NCBI GenBank assembly: GCA_938041435.1
Contig: CALISR010000019.1
Span: 1 to 55,883 of the forward strand
Length of the DNA: 55,883 nt
Source: an uncultured Candidatus Saccharibacteria bacterium
GTDB lineage: Bacteria > Patescibacteriota > Saccharimonadia > Saccharimonadales > Saccharimonadaceae
Direction: 5' to 3'
In this document: piece by piece, positions 40,947-49,352 of the stretch
Layout of the letters: every line of letters begins with the position of its first letter
How positions within the stretch are numbered: position 1 is the first letter of the stretch
Made by a program: the position numbers and the translations under genes
The notes under the pieces: model-generated
The model's input: the letters and a program-made list of their open reading frames with translations, nothing else
What the model was told of the DNA's origin: nothing
The model's database searches: none

Positions 40947-42212
40947 TTACACCCGAGGTGATTCAGACAGACACCGCGTGGCATGGCGAAAGCCGATTCG
41001 CCTATCGCCCTCTTTGATAGCTTGGAGCAACAGCGTCACACAGCCGTTGTTACCCCATAAAACATACGGAGCATACAGAGACTGCTCTGGTGCCTTGCAG
41101 TATGCTCCATAGACTTGATAGCCCGGTGCTTGTGACTCTCCTTCGATAATCCGACTCAGCTCAGCAGTTAGAGCTTCTGCGATGGTTTGGCTGTCGTAAC
41201 CATACCGCTTATAGAGATTCGGGTCTTTATCTAACGGAGATTGATTCTGCCCTTCTGTAGCTACTACATCAAGACTTTTCGCATGCATCTGATCGGGGTT
41301 TTGCTTCTGCTCAAGCTTACGAAGAAAAGGAAACGGAATCCCTCCAACCGAAAGGCCTGGAATAATAGTCACGTTCAGTGTTGGATCGGGCTTTCTATTA
41401 TTTTCCGGTGACTGCTGACCGCTCCGACCTATGAGCGCAGCCGCCACCTGCGAGAGCGCCTGTTCGACCGACAGCTCAGGCTCTTCTATATCGGCCCACC
41501 AGTCTAGCTTGTGGATTTTCTGGTAGCTCATCCCTCGAAATCGAGGCTCTTGCCTACCAGCAATAACACTTGCCGTACAGGGGATGCCATCAGGGCTATA
41601 AAAAACCGCTGTATCCTTTGGAACTGTATTAAATTTTGGCCACACATCATGGGATAGACTCCTGCGGACATGTAGGCCATATATCGTTCGCTTCATATCG
41701 TGTGTTGTATCAATTTGCTGCCGCAACGGGTTATTCTCGATGCTATCATCTTCCATCGCTCGCCGAAAGGCTTGCTCCCATAGCTTGCGGCTAAGATTAT
41801 ACGGCGTTACAACAACACGTGGGTCATCCTCACGCTCTTTGAGTTTTTCATACCGATGAGCCAGACGCAAAAGTCCTCTGCTGGCACTCATGCCAAGCGG
41901 CGCGCAGCTTTTTAGCCCCATCTCGTGATATGGTTGGCCCGTTGCATAGCTAATGATGCGAGATGTCGATCGCAGCGCCTGAAGGAAAGACTCGCCAAAT
42001 TCCCGATATTCTTCCTTATCAAAGATCTCGCTCTTCGCTTCCTCAACGAACGAGATCTCACCGCGCCGATCTAGAGACAGCAGCCTCTCTTGGGACTGCT
42101 TTGGCACCTCAATATACACACCCTTTTTTGGAATGATAAATTCCGTCTTTTCACCTGTTACTGAGTATATGTGTGACTCCCAACCACTCGGGATAGATTT
42201 CTCTCCGTTCAT
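40947..42212 (-). CDS. large hypothetical protein
   Basis: A 421 aa soluble, charged protein without membrane segments or signal peptide. It starts MNGEKSIPSGWESHIYSVTG; the middle has helical segments (SRKLWEQAFRRAMEDD) and the C-terminus is PYVLWGNNGCVTLLLQAI. I recognise no family. AAGGAG stands 6 nt before the ATG. It sits alone between Nudix and glyS genes. Confidence 0.6.
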   Translation of the reverse strand: MNGEKSIPSGWESHIYSVTGEKTEFIIPKKGVYIEVPKQSQERLLSLDRRGEISFVEEAKSEIFDKEEYREFGESFLQALRSTSRIISYATGQPYHEMGLKSCAPLGMSASRGLLRLAHRYEKLKEREDDPRVVVTPYNLSRKLWEQAFRRAMEDDSIENNPLRQQIDTTHDMKRTIYGLHVRRSLSHDVWPKFNTVPKDTAVFYSPDGIPCTASVIAGRQEPRFRGMSYQKIHKLDWWADIEEPELSVEQALSQVAAALIGRSGQQSPENNRKPDPTLNVTIIPGLSVGGIPFPFLRKLEQKQNPDQMHAKSLDVVATEGQNQSPLDKDPNLYKRYGYDSQTIAEALTAELSRIIEGESQAPGYQVYGAYCKAPEQSLYAPYVLWGNNGCVTLLLQAIKEGDRRIGFRHATRCLSESPRV

Positions 42213-42301
42213 CAGTCGCTCCTTCTATTTATAATTCAATTACCGTTTTTGCATAGTATATTGCAATTGTAGTGTTTCGGCAATAAGCGGACGTACTACC
42301 G

Positions 42302-43744
42302 CTATACTAGCTTATCGACGACAACCCGCCTCTGCTCCGTCGTATCTCGCTCACGTACCGTCACCGTACCGTCCTCCAGCGTCTGGAAGTCGATGACTAC
42401 GCAGTGCGGGGTGCCGATTTCGTCTTGGCGGCGGTAGCGTTTGCCGATGTTGCCGTTGTCATCCCACATCACCCGGCCAGGGTTGGCTTTGGCGAGGCTC
42501 GCGTAGACTTCGCGGGCTTTTTCCACCAATTCTGGCTTGTTCTTCAGCAGTGGCGATACAGCAAACTTGACTGGTGCTAAGTGCTCTGGCAGTGCCAGGT
42601 ACACTCGCTTTTCGCCATTTTGCTCGTCCTCGCGGTAGCTACTGGCCAGCACTGCCATCAGCGCCCGCTCAACGCCGAAGCTGGGCTCAATGACATGTGG
42701 CACAAATTTCGTATTCGTTCCCTTAACGGTGTATTCCATGCTCTTGCCGCTGGCTCGCTGGATGTTCATCAGGTCAAAATCGGTCCGGTAGGCGATGCCC
42801 ATCAGCTCTTCGCGACCGATCGGATAGTCGTATTCGATGTCAATCGTCTTTTTGCTGTAATGTGCCCGATCCTCTGCCGGCACGTCCAGCTCGTGAATAT
42901 GCTCCTGTCTAAGGCCCAGTTCTGCCAAGAACGCATGCGTGCTGGCGAGCAGCTCATCAAACGCCTCTTGCCAATGCTCAGGGTTCACGAAATATTCGAT
43001 CTCCATCTGCTCAAACTCGCGGCTGCGGAAGACGAAGTCGCGCGGCGCAATTTCATTACGAAACGCCTTGCCCTGCTGAGCAATACCAAACGGTAGGTTC
43101 GGGTAAAAACTGTCGACGACGTTTTTGAAATTAGTGAAGATGCCTTGAGCGGTTTCCGGGCGAAGATATACAAGACTTGCATCCGGTTTTTCGTAATCTA
43201 CAAGCTCCCTTGTCTCTACAGCGTCTCCATATTCTGGATCTATATTTGAAGCATAATGAACAGTCGTCGTATCAACCGCTCCTATATGAGTACGAAACAT
43301 CATATTAAAAGTCATTGATTTTGAGAGCGGATTACCATCCGGGCTTTTGATGCCACGCTCGGCAATCACCGCATCCATCTGCTCCATGGTCATACCGTCC
43401 GCGTCAACGCCATTATCCTTGAGAATATGATCAGTGCGGTAACGGCGGTGATTGACCATGTCTTCGCACAACGGATCGACAAAAGTATCCACATGCCCAC
43501 TCGCCTTCCACACCTTCTGATTCATCAAAATCGCTGCATCGACGCCGTACATGTCGTCACGCTCGTCGACGAATCTGCGCCACCATAGGTTCATAATATT
43601 ACGCTTCAGCTGCACACCCAGCGGGCCGTAGTCCCACGTGCCACTCAGGCCGCCATACACGTCCGACCCCTGGTAAATAAAACCACGGCGCTTGCACAGG
43701 CTAATAATTGCTTCCATTGTTACGTTGCTCGTTGCGCTACTCAC
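42302..43744 (-). CDS. glyS: glycyl-tRNA synthetase (single-chain, class II)
   Basis: Charges tRNA-Gly. A 480 aa alpha2-type enzyme: ISLCKRRGFIYQGSDVYGGLSGTWDYGPLG at the N-terminus (quoted in part: YGGLSGTWDYGPLG), motif 2 YLRPETAQGIFTNF...FRNEIAPRDFVFRSREFEQ segment, motif 3 EPSFGVERAL, and an anticodon-binding domain starting HLAPVKFAVSPL. GTG 43744 was chosen as the start because AAAGGA lies 5 nt upstream; an in-frame ATG 22 codons earlier is possible, and a CCGCGTT/AACGCGG hairpin lies between the two. Confidence 0.93.
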   Translation of the reverse strand: MSSATSNVTMEAIISLCKRRGFIYQGSDVYGGLSGTWDYGPLGVQLKRNIMNLWWRRFVDERDDMYGVDAAILMNQKVWKASGHVDTFVDPLCEDMVNHRRYRTDHILKDNGVDADGMTMEQMDAVIAERGIKSPDGNPLSKSMTFNMMFRTHIGAVDTTTVHYASNIDPEYGDAVETRELVDYEKPDASLVYLRPETAQGIFTNFKNVVDSFYPNLPFGIAQQGKAFRNEIAPRDFVFRSREFEQMEIEYFVNPEHWQEAFDELLASTHAFLAELGLRQEHIHELDVPAEDRAHYSKKTIDIEYDYPIGREELMGIAYRTDFDLMNIQRASGKSMEYTVKGTNTKFVPHVIEPSFGVERALMAVLASSYREDEQNGEKRVYLALPEHLAPVKFAVSPLLKNKPELVEKAREVYASLAKANPGRVMWDDNGNIGKRYRRQDEIGTPHCVVIDFQTLEDGTVTVRERDTTEQRRVVVDKLV

Positions 43745-43834
43745 ACGCGTCCTTTCTCCGCGTTGGCAACGCGGCAGCTTCATGATTGGTTCTTTGGTAT
43801 TATTATAGCATTTTCCTGAAGTGGGGTGTGTCTT

Positions 43835-43957
43835 ATGGCCAAGCACGGCATTGATACCTTCATCTCAATAATCTCACGCTCTACCCCCAAGCAACTTACC
43901 GAACAAGAAAATATATGGAGGCCAGCGATCAAACAGATGGAAGAGTGCTGTGCATAA
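43835..43957 (+). CDS. possible 40-residue protein
   Basis: A short frame MAKHGIDTFISIISRSTPKQ...RPAIKQMEECCA on the plus strand between glyS and recO, divergent from glyS. Composition is protein-like but the ribosome binding site is weak. It may be a gene remnant. Confidence 0.3.
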   Translation: MAKHGIDTFISIISRSTPKQLTEQENIWRPAIKQMEECCA

Positions 43958-44031
43958 TCTGGCCGGAACATTTTCGGTGCAGTGAGTTGCTAGGGGGTGG
44001 CAGAGAGGATCTTGCAATCCAAGCTATAGCA

Positions 44032-44706
44032 TTACACCTCAGCATGCTGCCGTGCTACCAGCCAACACTCAGGCAGGATGGCCAGCACACCACCGACCTG
44101 TCCTACCACTGTGGGTGGGCACGTGGCGAGCAGGCGGAGCAGCTTGATGTGCGCCGCGGTGATGTCGCCTTGGTCGCTGAGGCGCAGGCCACGTTCTGAC
44201 CCGTCATACATATACCGCCGCTCAGGGTGGAGCGGCTGGCCCAGCACATCGCGCACTAGGTTAAGCTCGTAGCCCTGCAACGCTGCATAGTGGATAGCTA
44301 GCCAGGCTTGAGTAAGCATGACGGGTACGCTAGGCTGATTGAGCCCCTCATATACCAAGCGCAGTACCTCATACCACGCTGGCTCGTCCAGCATGCGGCT
44401 AGCTTGTGTCACCAGTTGGATAGCGGCATAGCCAGCTTGCAGGCGGTCATAATCGGCCACGATTGTCTGATAATACTTCGTCAGGCGGGCCTGCGTTAGC
44501 ACGCCCAGCTCACTGCGCCCCTGACGGATGACGACATCGCTAATCGCAAAGAGCTCAACCGCCCCAGCTAGTCGGCTCTTTTCGCGCCGGACACCCTTGG
44601 CGATCACTGCCCGCTGCCCTTCTGGCGTGAGCAATTGCAGTACGCGGTCGGCCTCGCCATAGTTGGTGCGGCGCAGGACGATCGCTGTGGTGCGCTGCAT
44701 ACTCAT
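44032..44706 (-). CDS. recO: DNA repair protein RecO
   Basis: RecFOR-pathway mediator that loads RecA onto SSB-coated DNA. A 224 aa protein with the N-terminal OB fold RTTAIVLRRTNYGEADRVLQLLT...GQRAVIAKGVRREKSRLAG and a helical C-terminal domain. The C-terminal zinc-finger cysteines found in many RecO are absent. ATGA overlap with the upstream response regulator gene shows operon structure. Confidence 0.9.
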   Translation of the reverse strand: MSMQRTTAIVLRRTNYGEADRVLQLLTPEGQRAVIAKGVRREKSRLAGAVELFAISDVVIRQGRSELGVLTQARLTKYYQTIVADYDRLQAGYAAIQLVTQASRMLDEPAWYEVLRLVYEGLNQPSVPVMLTQAWLAIHYAALQGYELNLVRDVLGQPLHPERRYMYDGSERGLRLSDQGDITAAHIKLLRLLATCPPTVVGQVGGVLAILPECWLVARQHAEV

Positions 44707-45095
44707 GCCACTACCTCGCTTGGGATGTACCTGCCTAGTACGTTCGTCACGTCGCTTGGGCGCATCGTTGTTTTGTCCAGCAAGGCAACGACGCCGTAGA
44801 GCGCAAGATCGGTTAGCGTCATGTCACTCGCATTATTACTACAGATGATGATGGGGATACGCGCTGTATCGCTATACGATTGCAGCTCGTGGAGCAGCAC
44901 TAGGCCATTACCCCCGGGCATGAACATATCGAGGATGATCACCGCTGGGAGTGTCTCGTCGAGCGCTGCCATGCCAGCCAATACATCGGCCGCATAGACG
45001 GGCGCCGCACCAGCCCGCCGCACCGCCGCAAGCTGCAGCTCAGCAAACCATTGATCATCGTCGATGACCAACACCCGCGGTGGCGATTGCGTCAT
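44703..45095 (-). CDS. stand-alone response regulator
   Basis: A single receiver domain of 130 aa: acidic pocket IDDDQ near residue 12, phosphoacceptor Asp56 in VIILDMFMPGG, Ser in IICSNN and a LDKTT lysine. No output domain, so it acts through protein contact. AGAGGT lies 4 nt before the ATG. ATGA overlaps join it to the histidine kinase gene upstream and recO downstream. Confidence 0.88.
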   Translation of the reverse strand: MTQSPPRVLVIDDDQWFAELQLAAVRRAGAAPVYAADVLAGMAALDETLPAVIILDMFMPGGNGLVLLHELQSYSDTARIPIIICSNNASDMTLTDLALYGVVALLDKTTMRPSDVTNVLGRYIPSEVVA

Positions 45096-45829
45096 AATAA
45101 CCTCTGTTGATATACCGCCTGAAGATCGATGTAGAAGGTCGCGCCATCGCGGTGTCGAACTGCTCCAATTTGCGCCTCCATCGCGCTGGCAAATTGCCCT
45201 GCAATGTAGAGCCCTAGGCCACTGCTGCCTGGCCGGCTGTGCAGCGGCTGTGCGCTGACGCCAAGGCGTTGCTCCAATTGCTGCCAGAGCGATGGCGGAA
45301 TGGCTGGGCCGTAATCGCGCACTGCTAGGCGGATTACCTGGCCGCCAGCCCGCCGAGAGAGCCGAACCACCACAGGTGCGTCGCCTTCGCCACTGTAGTG
45401 GAGTGCGTTGTCGGCGAAGTTGCACAGAATGCGCCGCAGGAGGTCGCGGTTGCCGAGTCCCACCACTGCCCGCCGCGGCACGCGTACCGTCAGGCGACGC
45501 CCCTTGGCTGCGTAGAGTGGCTGGAGCTCGGCCACGACGTCGCGCGCTACCAACGCCAGGTTGAGCGGCTCGGTGCCAAATAGCTCCTCGTGCAGGCGGG
45601 TGGATTGCGTCAAGTCGGTGGTGAGGCGCAAGGCCCGCTCGCTGGTCAGTGCCATCCGCCGGGCTAGCTCGGCCACCTCGACGGGCGACAGCCCCCCAGC
45701 CTCTAAGCTCAGCGCTAATTGCCGCAGCAGCGCCAGTGGCGACTTGAGGTCGTGTGCCGCCGCAACAAAGAGCGACGCCTCCCCCCAGGAAGCGCCGCTC
45801 ATCATAACCGCATTCCCCTCCGTGCTCAT
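45092..45829 (-). CDS. soluble histidine kinase without sensor domain
   Basis: A 245 aa kinase core: H-box FVAAAHDLKSPLALLRQL (His26), N-box FADNALHY, G-boxes DYGPAIP and SSGLGLYI. It lacks membrane and sensor domains, so it must take its input from a partner or a soluble signal. TACAAT lies 9 nt before the ATG. Co-transcribed with the single-domain regulator and recO. Confidence 0.88.
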   Translation of the reverse strand: MSTEGNAVMMSGASWGEASLFVAAAHDLKSPLALLRQLALSLEAGGLSPVEVAELARRMALTSERALRLTTDLTQSTRLHEELFGTEPLNLALVARDVVAELQPLYAAKGRRLTVRVPRRAVVGLGNRDLLRRILCNFADNALHYSGEGDAPVVVRLSRRAGGQVIRLAVRDYGPAIPPSLWQQLEQRLGVSAQPLHSRPGSSGLGLYIAGQFASAMEAQIGAVRHRDGATFYIDLQAVYQQRLL

Positions 45830-45870
45830 ACCAGCTGCATTGTAGCACAGATCGTCGCAATGTTCTATAT

Positions 45871-46536
45871 TTATTCGTTAAATTTGATGGTTTTTATCAG
45901 GGCCTCGTAGTCGTTATTAAATACGTCGGCATCTGTCCGCACCGTGAGCGTCCGGTCGCGCATCTTTATCACCACTGCGGTGCCGCGGATATCTTTGCTA
46001 AAGTTCCCTTCCAGGCGCGTGCCCGTCAGGCCTTTATCGTTGCTCCAGGCGCTCGACTTCAGCTCGCCTTTTTTGATCTGGCTGTCGTAGTCGGCTACCG
46101 CTTTGTCGTAGATCTTCTGCTCGATGCTGATGCGAATAGCAATCTTCTGTGTGTCTGTTATTGGTGGCACGACGCGGGGGTTGAGGTACGCCTCATACGT
46201 CTTGCCACCACCCTCGCTCACATCGGTGGCTTGGTAGGCACTCCAGGTCTTGGGATAATCAAAAGTCAGGCGGCCATAGTCATCTGGCCCAACAAACTGC
46301 AGCATGGGCTGCTTCTCGCGCTCGGCAAACTTCTTCTCGTCTTCGTCTGCTTGCGTCTTCTTGGCCTCAGCTTGCGCTGCGGTAATTTTGCTATCGAGGT
46401 TGCTCTTGGCCTCGGTATAGTTAGTGTAGGCCCAGGCCGAAAACCCACCAAAGAGCACCACCAGCAGTGCCAACCCAATAATGGCAAAGGTGCTGCCACT
46501 AAGAAAACTTCGTCGTTTGTAAGATTGCTTCGTCAT
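45871..46536 (-). CDS. membrane-anchored hypothetical protein
   Basis: A 221 aa protein with one N-terminal membrane segment (about residues 16-37), a charged coiled coil (KITAAQAEAKKTQADEDEKK) and an extracytoplasmic domain (YGRLTFDYPKTWSAYQ ... VRTDADVFNNDYEALIKTI). It resembles PsbP-like/lipoprotein-type domains described as DUFs in many Gram-positive and CPR genomes, but no family is firm. TATAAT is 6 nt before the ATG (leaderless). Confidence 0.6.
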   Translation of the reverse strand: MTKQSYKRRSFLSGSTFAIIGLALLVVLFGGFSAWAYTNYTEAKSNLDSKITAAQAEAKKTQADEDEKKFAEREKQPMLQFVGPDDYGRLTFDYPKTWSAYQATDVSEGGGKTYEAYLNPRVVPPITDTQKIAIRISIEQKIYDKAVADYDSQIKKGELKSSAWSNDKGLTGTRLEGNFSKDIRGTAVVIKMRDRTLTVRTDADVFNNDYEALIKTIKFNE

Positions 46537-46625
46537 ATCCCTATTATACTTATGCCTGGGGCGATAGACAAGAGCGGGATGAGGATTTGTCTATGAGCCA
46601 GAATCTCTTCGCTCGCGTAGGCTCC

Positions 46626-46757
46626 TCTCCTTACCACTTCATCCGATGGAGTGTGCAAACAGATTGCAATAATCTGTTTTCAGCCCAGCGCAAGAGGTCG
46701 ACACCTGGGAGGTGTCGACCCTTATAGTGTTCCGGAGGAGGGAGTGGTAAGTAGAGA
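46626..46757 (+). ncRNA. copy 3 of three-copy structured RNA-like element
   Basis: Closing stem: TTACCACT (46631-46638) with AGTGGTAA (46743-46750), extended by TCTC/GAGA across a small internal loop. Hairpin A AAACAGATT/AATCTGTTT, hairpin B GGTCGACACCT/AGGTGTCGACC with loop GGG (perfect 11 bp). Linkers CAGCCCAGCGCAAGA and CCTTATAGTGTTCC match the other copies. It lies in a divergent intergenic region between the 46536 gene and the 46812 gene. Confidence 0.62.
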
Positions 46758-46811
46758 AACAAAAATAGTGCATATTTGCCATTACTGGCACTATGTGCTA
46801 TTCATAAATAT

Positions 46812-47357
46812 ATGAAACGACGCTATCTCCCGACAACACCACGCAGTATTAGTCTCACCATTATCGCCGTGCTCCTCTTGGGTATACTTGGCTATGGGGT
46901 ATATCGCTGGCGAGCGACGCGGATCGACTTTACCTACTTCGAGCCATCTTCCTTGCCGGCCAATGCAACGCTTGCCCAGCGGCGTCTTATCAAGGACGAG
47001 CGCAATAACGGCACATTTGTTCGCACGAAGCAGAGCTTCCGAGCAAAAGATGGCTGGTACTATACCATCACGCAGTGGTCAGGCTAGCACGCATCAGCGG
47101 GTGGTGGTCTCACGAAGGACCCACGCGTCGCCTCTTGCAACTGGGTCGAGACCCCGCATAAGCAAACCTACCGCCTGTGCTATCGCTATGCTGGAGATAT
47201 GATGACTACGTATGTTGAACTCAATCGAGACACCACTTACCTCGAGCTCTCCTTTTCTCATCGCGTTGAGCAAGCAGCTATTACCACGATAATCGACTCT
47301 CTCAAGCCAGCCAGCACCCTGTGGCTGCCTGTGACGCATTCATCAAGCGAGGATTAG
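46812..47357 (+). pseudogene. membrane-anchored protein gene with internal in-frame TAG
   Basis: From ATG 46812 the frame encodes MKRRYLPTTPRSISLTIIAV with one membrane segment (about residues 14-31) and runs 91 codons to TAG 47085-47087. It then stays open in the same frame for another 89 codons (GGGLTKDPRVASCNWVETPH ... STLWLPVTHSSSED) to TAG 47355-47357. The two halves read as one 180-residue extracytoplasmic protein. A nonsense mutation, stop readthrough or sequencing error would explain this. No clear ribosome binding site. Function unknown. Confidence 0.6.
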
Positions 47358-47372
47358 CAGCTAGCAGCGCCT

Positions 47373-47879
47373 TTAATCGCGCTCTGCTCGCACTTGGTAC
47401 AGCTTATGCGCGCCTTGTTCGCGCACTGGCGTCCAGCCAGGCACAGCAAAGGCGTAGGAGATAAACCATAGGTCTGTGCCGAGGCGGGTGGCTTGCTGCT
47501 GTACATGAGCGGCCATCCGAGCGATGTCGCGCGAGTCACCAAAGGTGTAGGCGACTGTAGTGCCAGTTGGAAAGTTCGTGCGGTAGAGGTTGCCACACAC
47601 CACCATCGCTTTGGTATCGCCGCGCAAACGCCAGCGCGAGAGCAAGACGAGGAGTGGGTTGAGCTCCACACCAAAGGCTCGTGCCCCCTGCTGGCGGGCA
47701 ATCTTTAAGACGATGCCATCGCCCGAGCCCATATCCACCAAGTAATCCTCCGGTCCGAGGCTATAGAGCTGAGTCAGCGCCTGCTGCACATCGCGGTGGT
47801 GCGACGGCACATAAGGCGCGCCCGTCAGCGCCGTCACGCAAAACAGCAGGATGATGACGAGGAGTGCCCACCACATCAT
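47373..47879 (-). CDS. membrane-anchored SAM-dependent methyltransferase
   Basis: A 168 aa protein with an N-terminal membrane helix (residues 3-20), then APYVPSHHRDVQQALTQLY and a class I methyltransferase core (YLVDMGSGDGIVLKIARQQG, VELNPLLVLLSRW). This matches short eukaryotic-lysine-methyltransferase-like proteins common in bacteria; the substrate is unknown. The start overlaps the xseB stop by 1 nt (TGATG). Confidence 0.8.
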   Translation of the reverse strand: MMWWALLVIILLFCVTALTGAPYVPSHHRDVQQALTQLYSLGPEDYLVDMGSGDGIVLKIARQQGARAFGVELNPLLVLLSRWRLRGDTKAMVVCGNLYRTNFPTGTTVAYTFGDSRDIARMAAHVQQQATRLGTDLWFISYAFAVPGWTPVREQGAHKLYQVRAERD

Positions 47880-48268
47880 CAGGCGGCTGCATCCTCTGTG
47901 ATGATGGTTACTTTGTTTTTGATCTCTGTCAAGCGCTGGTCGATCTGCTCGGCAACGCGTGCAGCCTGTTGGTAGCGTTCTACCGCCGCCTCAAGCTCAA
48001 ACTCATCACTGTCAAACCACGCCAAGATCTCCTCCAGCTGCTCCATTTGCTCACGTAGTGAACGGTTATCTGCATTGCTCTGCTGGTCAGGCTGCGGCGG
48101 CGCTGATGAGCTTGCTGGTGTATTATTGGGCTGGCTATAATCCGGCGTGATTCCTTCTGCTGCAAGGGCCATTGCCAGTTGGTCGTCATCACTCAGCGTG
48201 GTGCGCTTGGCCCGAGTGCTGGGCGTGGTGGATTTCGCCTGTTTCGTTGGTTGTTTTGCGTTCGACAT
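47879..48268 (-). CDS. xseB: exodeoxyribonuclease VII small subunit
   Basis: A 129 aa protein. The conserved XseB part is C-terminal (REQMEQLEEILAWFDSDEFE, LEAAVERYQQAARVAEQIDQ). An unusual roughly 65-residue Ser/Pro/Gln-rich N-terminal extension precedes it; typical XseB is 70-80 aa. GGAGGT stands 5 nt before the ATG. The start overlaps the 3' end of xseA by 80 nt. Confidence 0.82.
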   Translation of the reverse strand: MSNAKQPTKQAKSTTPSTRAKRTTLSDDDQLAMALAAEGITPDYSQPNNTPASSSAPPQPDQQSNADNRSLREQMEQLEEILAWFDSDEFELEAAVERYQQAARVAEQIDQRLTEIKNKVTIITEDAAA

Positions 48269-49352
48269 GGGTTACCTCCGCTGTTATCATATCGCTATAC
48301 CGCTCAATGGTGATCGTCTGGCCGACGGTGGCCTGGCCACGCACCAGGGCGTAGCCACGCGCTAGGGTCGCTGTGGGGTTATACAGCCGGAGCCGGGCCT
48401 GCAGCGCTGCGCATTGCTGCTCGAGTACCTGCTGCCGCCTGACTAGCTTCACTCGAGCCTCGGCCAGCTGATGCTGCACCGCTACTTGCTCATCATCTGC
48501 TGTGGCAATAATCGTTCGCTTCATTGCCTGCAACTGTTCGGCCAGCCGCGTTCGCACTGCTGTGGCATCAGGTGTGATGAGCTGAGCAGCGTTAGTTGGC
48601 GTCACAGCCCGGACGTCGGCGGCGAGATCGGCTAATGTCTCGTCTGTGTCATGCCCTACCCCAACCACTGTTGGCACCCGGCTTGCAGCGATCGCCCGCA
48701 CCAGCGCTTCGTCGTTAAAGACTTGCAAATCATCGGCGCTGCCGCCACCACGTACAATCGCCAGTACCTGTGGCACGGTTGCACGGCGGTTACAGCGCTC
48801 AATGGCGCGGATGATCCGATCGGCCGCACCAGCACCCTGGACTGGCACCGCATAGACATCGACCTGCATGCCGCCCCAACGCTGGCCAATGATCGTCATA
48901 AAGTCGGCATAGCCTGCCGCCTGGGGACTACTCACCACGGCAATGTGCTCAGGCCACTCGGGCACTGGCCGCTTACGCTCTGGAGCAAAGAGTCCTTCTG
49001 CATTCAGGCGCTGGCGTAACAGCTCGAAGTTTTTCTTAATGCTCCCCTGCCCAACTGGTCGCACCTGCTGCACGGTCAAGCTGAATTTACCGCGCGCTGT
49101 GAGCTTCGGTACGGCTTGCACTGCTACCTGCATACCATCTTCTAGCGCCACCCGGAGCTGCCACACCATCATAAAGCAGCTCACGCTGCCTGTCTCGTCC
49201 TTGAGGTCAAAAAAGACAAACTTTCCCTGGCGTACTACCATACTAGCCACCTCGCCCTCGACCGTTAGTACCGGAAATGCTCCCTCCAGCACCTGGCTCG
49301 CACAGGCGAGGAAGTCGCTAACGCTCAGTGGTGGGAGGTTTGTCGCGTCCAT
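48189..49352 (-). CDS. xseA: exodeoxyribonuclease VII large subunit
   Basis: A 387 aa nuclease subunit that degrades single-stranded DNA with XseB. It shows an N-terminal OB fold (VLTVEGEVASMVVRQGKFVF), GLFAPERKRPVPEWPEHIAV, the catalytic-domain RGGGSADDLQVFNDEALVRA, VGVGHDTDETLADLAADVRA and the C-terminal coiled coil ending PTATLARGYALV. The start lies 35 nt inside the upstream membrane protein gene. Confidence 0.92.
   Translation of the reverse strand: MDATNLPPLSVSDFLACASQVLEGAFPVLTVEGEVASMVVRQGKFVFFDLKDETGSVSCFMMVWQLRVALEDGMQVAVQAVPKLTARGKFSLTVQQVRPVGQGSIKKNFELLRQRLNAEGLFAPERKRPVPEWPEHIAVVSSPQAAGYADFMTIIGQRWGGMQVDVYAVPVQGAGAADRIIRAIERCNRRATVPQVLAIVRGGGSADDLQVFNDEALVRAIAASRVPTVVGVGHDTDETLADLAADVRAVTPTNAAQLITPDATAVRTRLAEQLQAMKRTIIATADDEQVAVQHQLAEARVKLVRRQQVLEQQCAALQARLRLYNPTATLARGYALVRGQATVGQTITIERYSDMITAEVTHVERKTTNETGEIHHAQHSGQAHHAE

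Noticed and set aside
43744..43846. T-box riboswitch upstream of glyS
   Set aside because: The leader is under 100 nt and lacks the T-box sequence and antiterminator; only a short hairpin is present.
46812..47357. Alternative genetic code (TAG as sense codon)
   Set aside because: Several intact genes, such as ftsI's neighbour ftsL and mraY, end in TAG at the expected position, so reassignment is unlikely.
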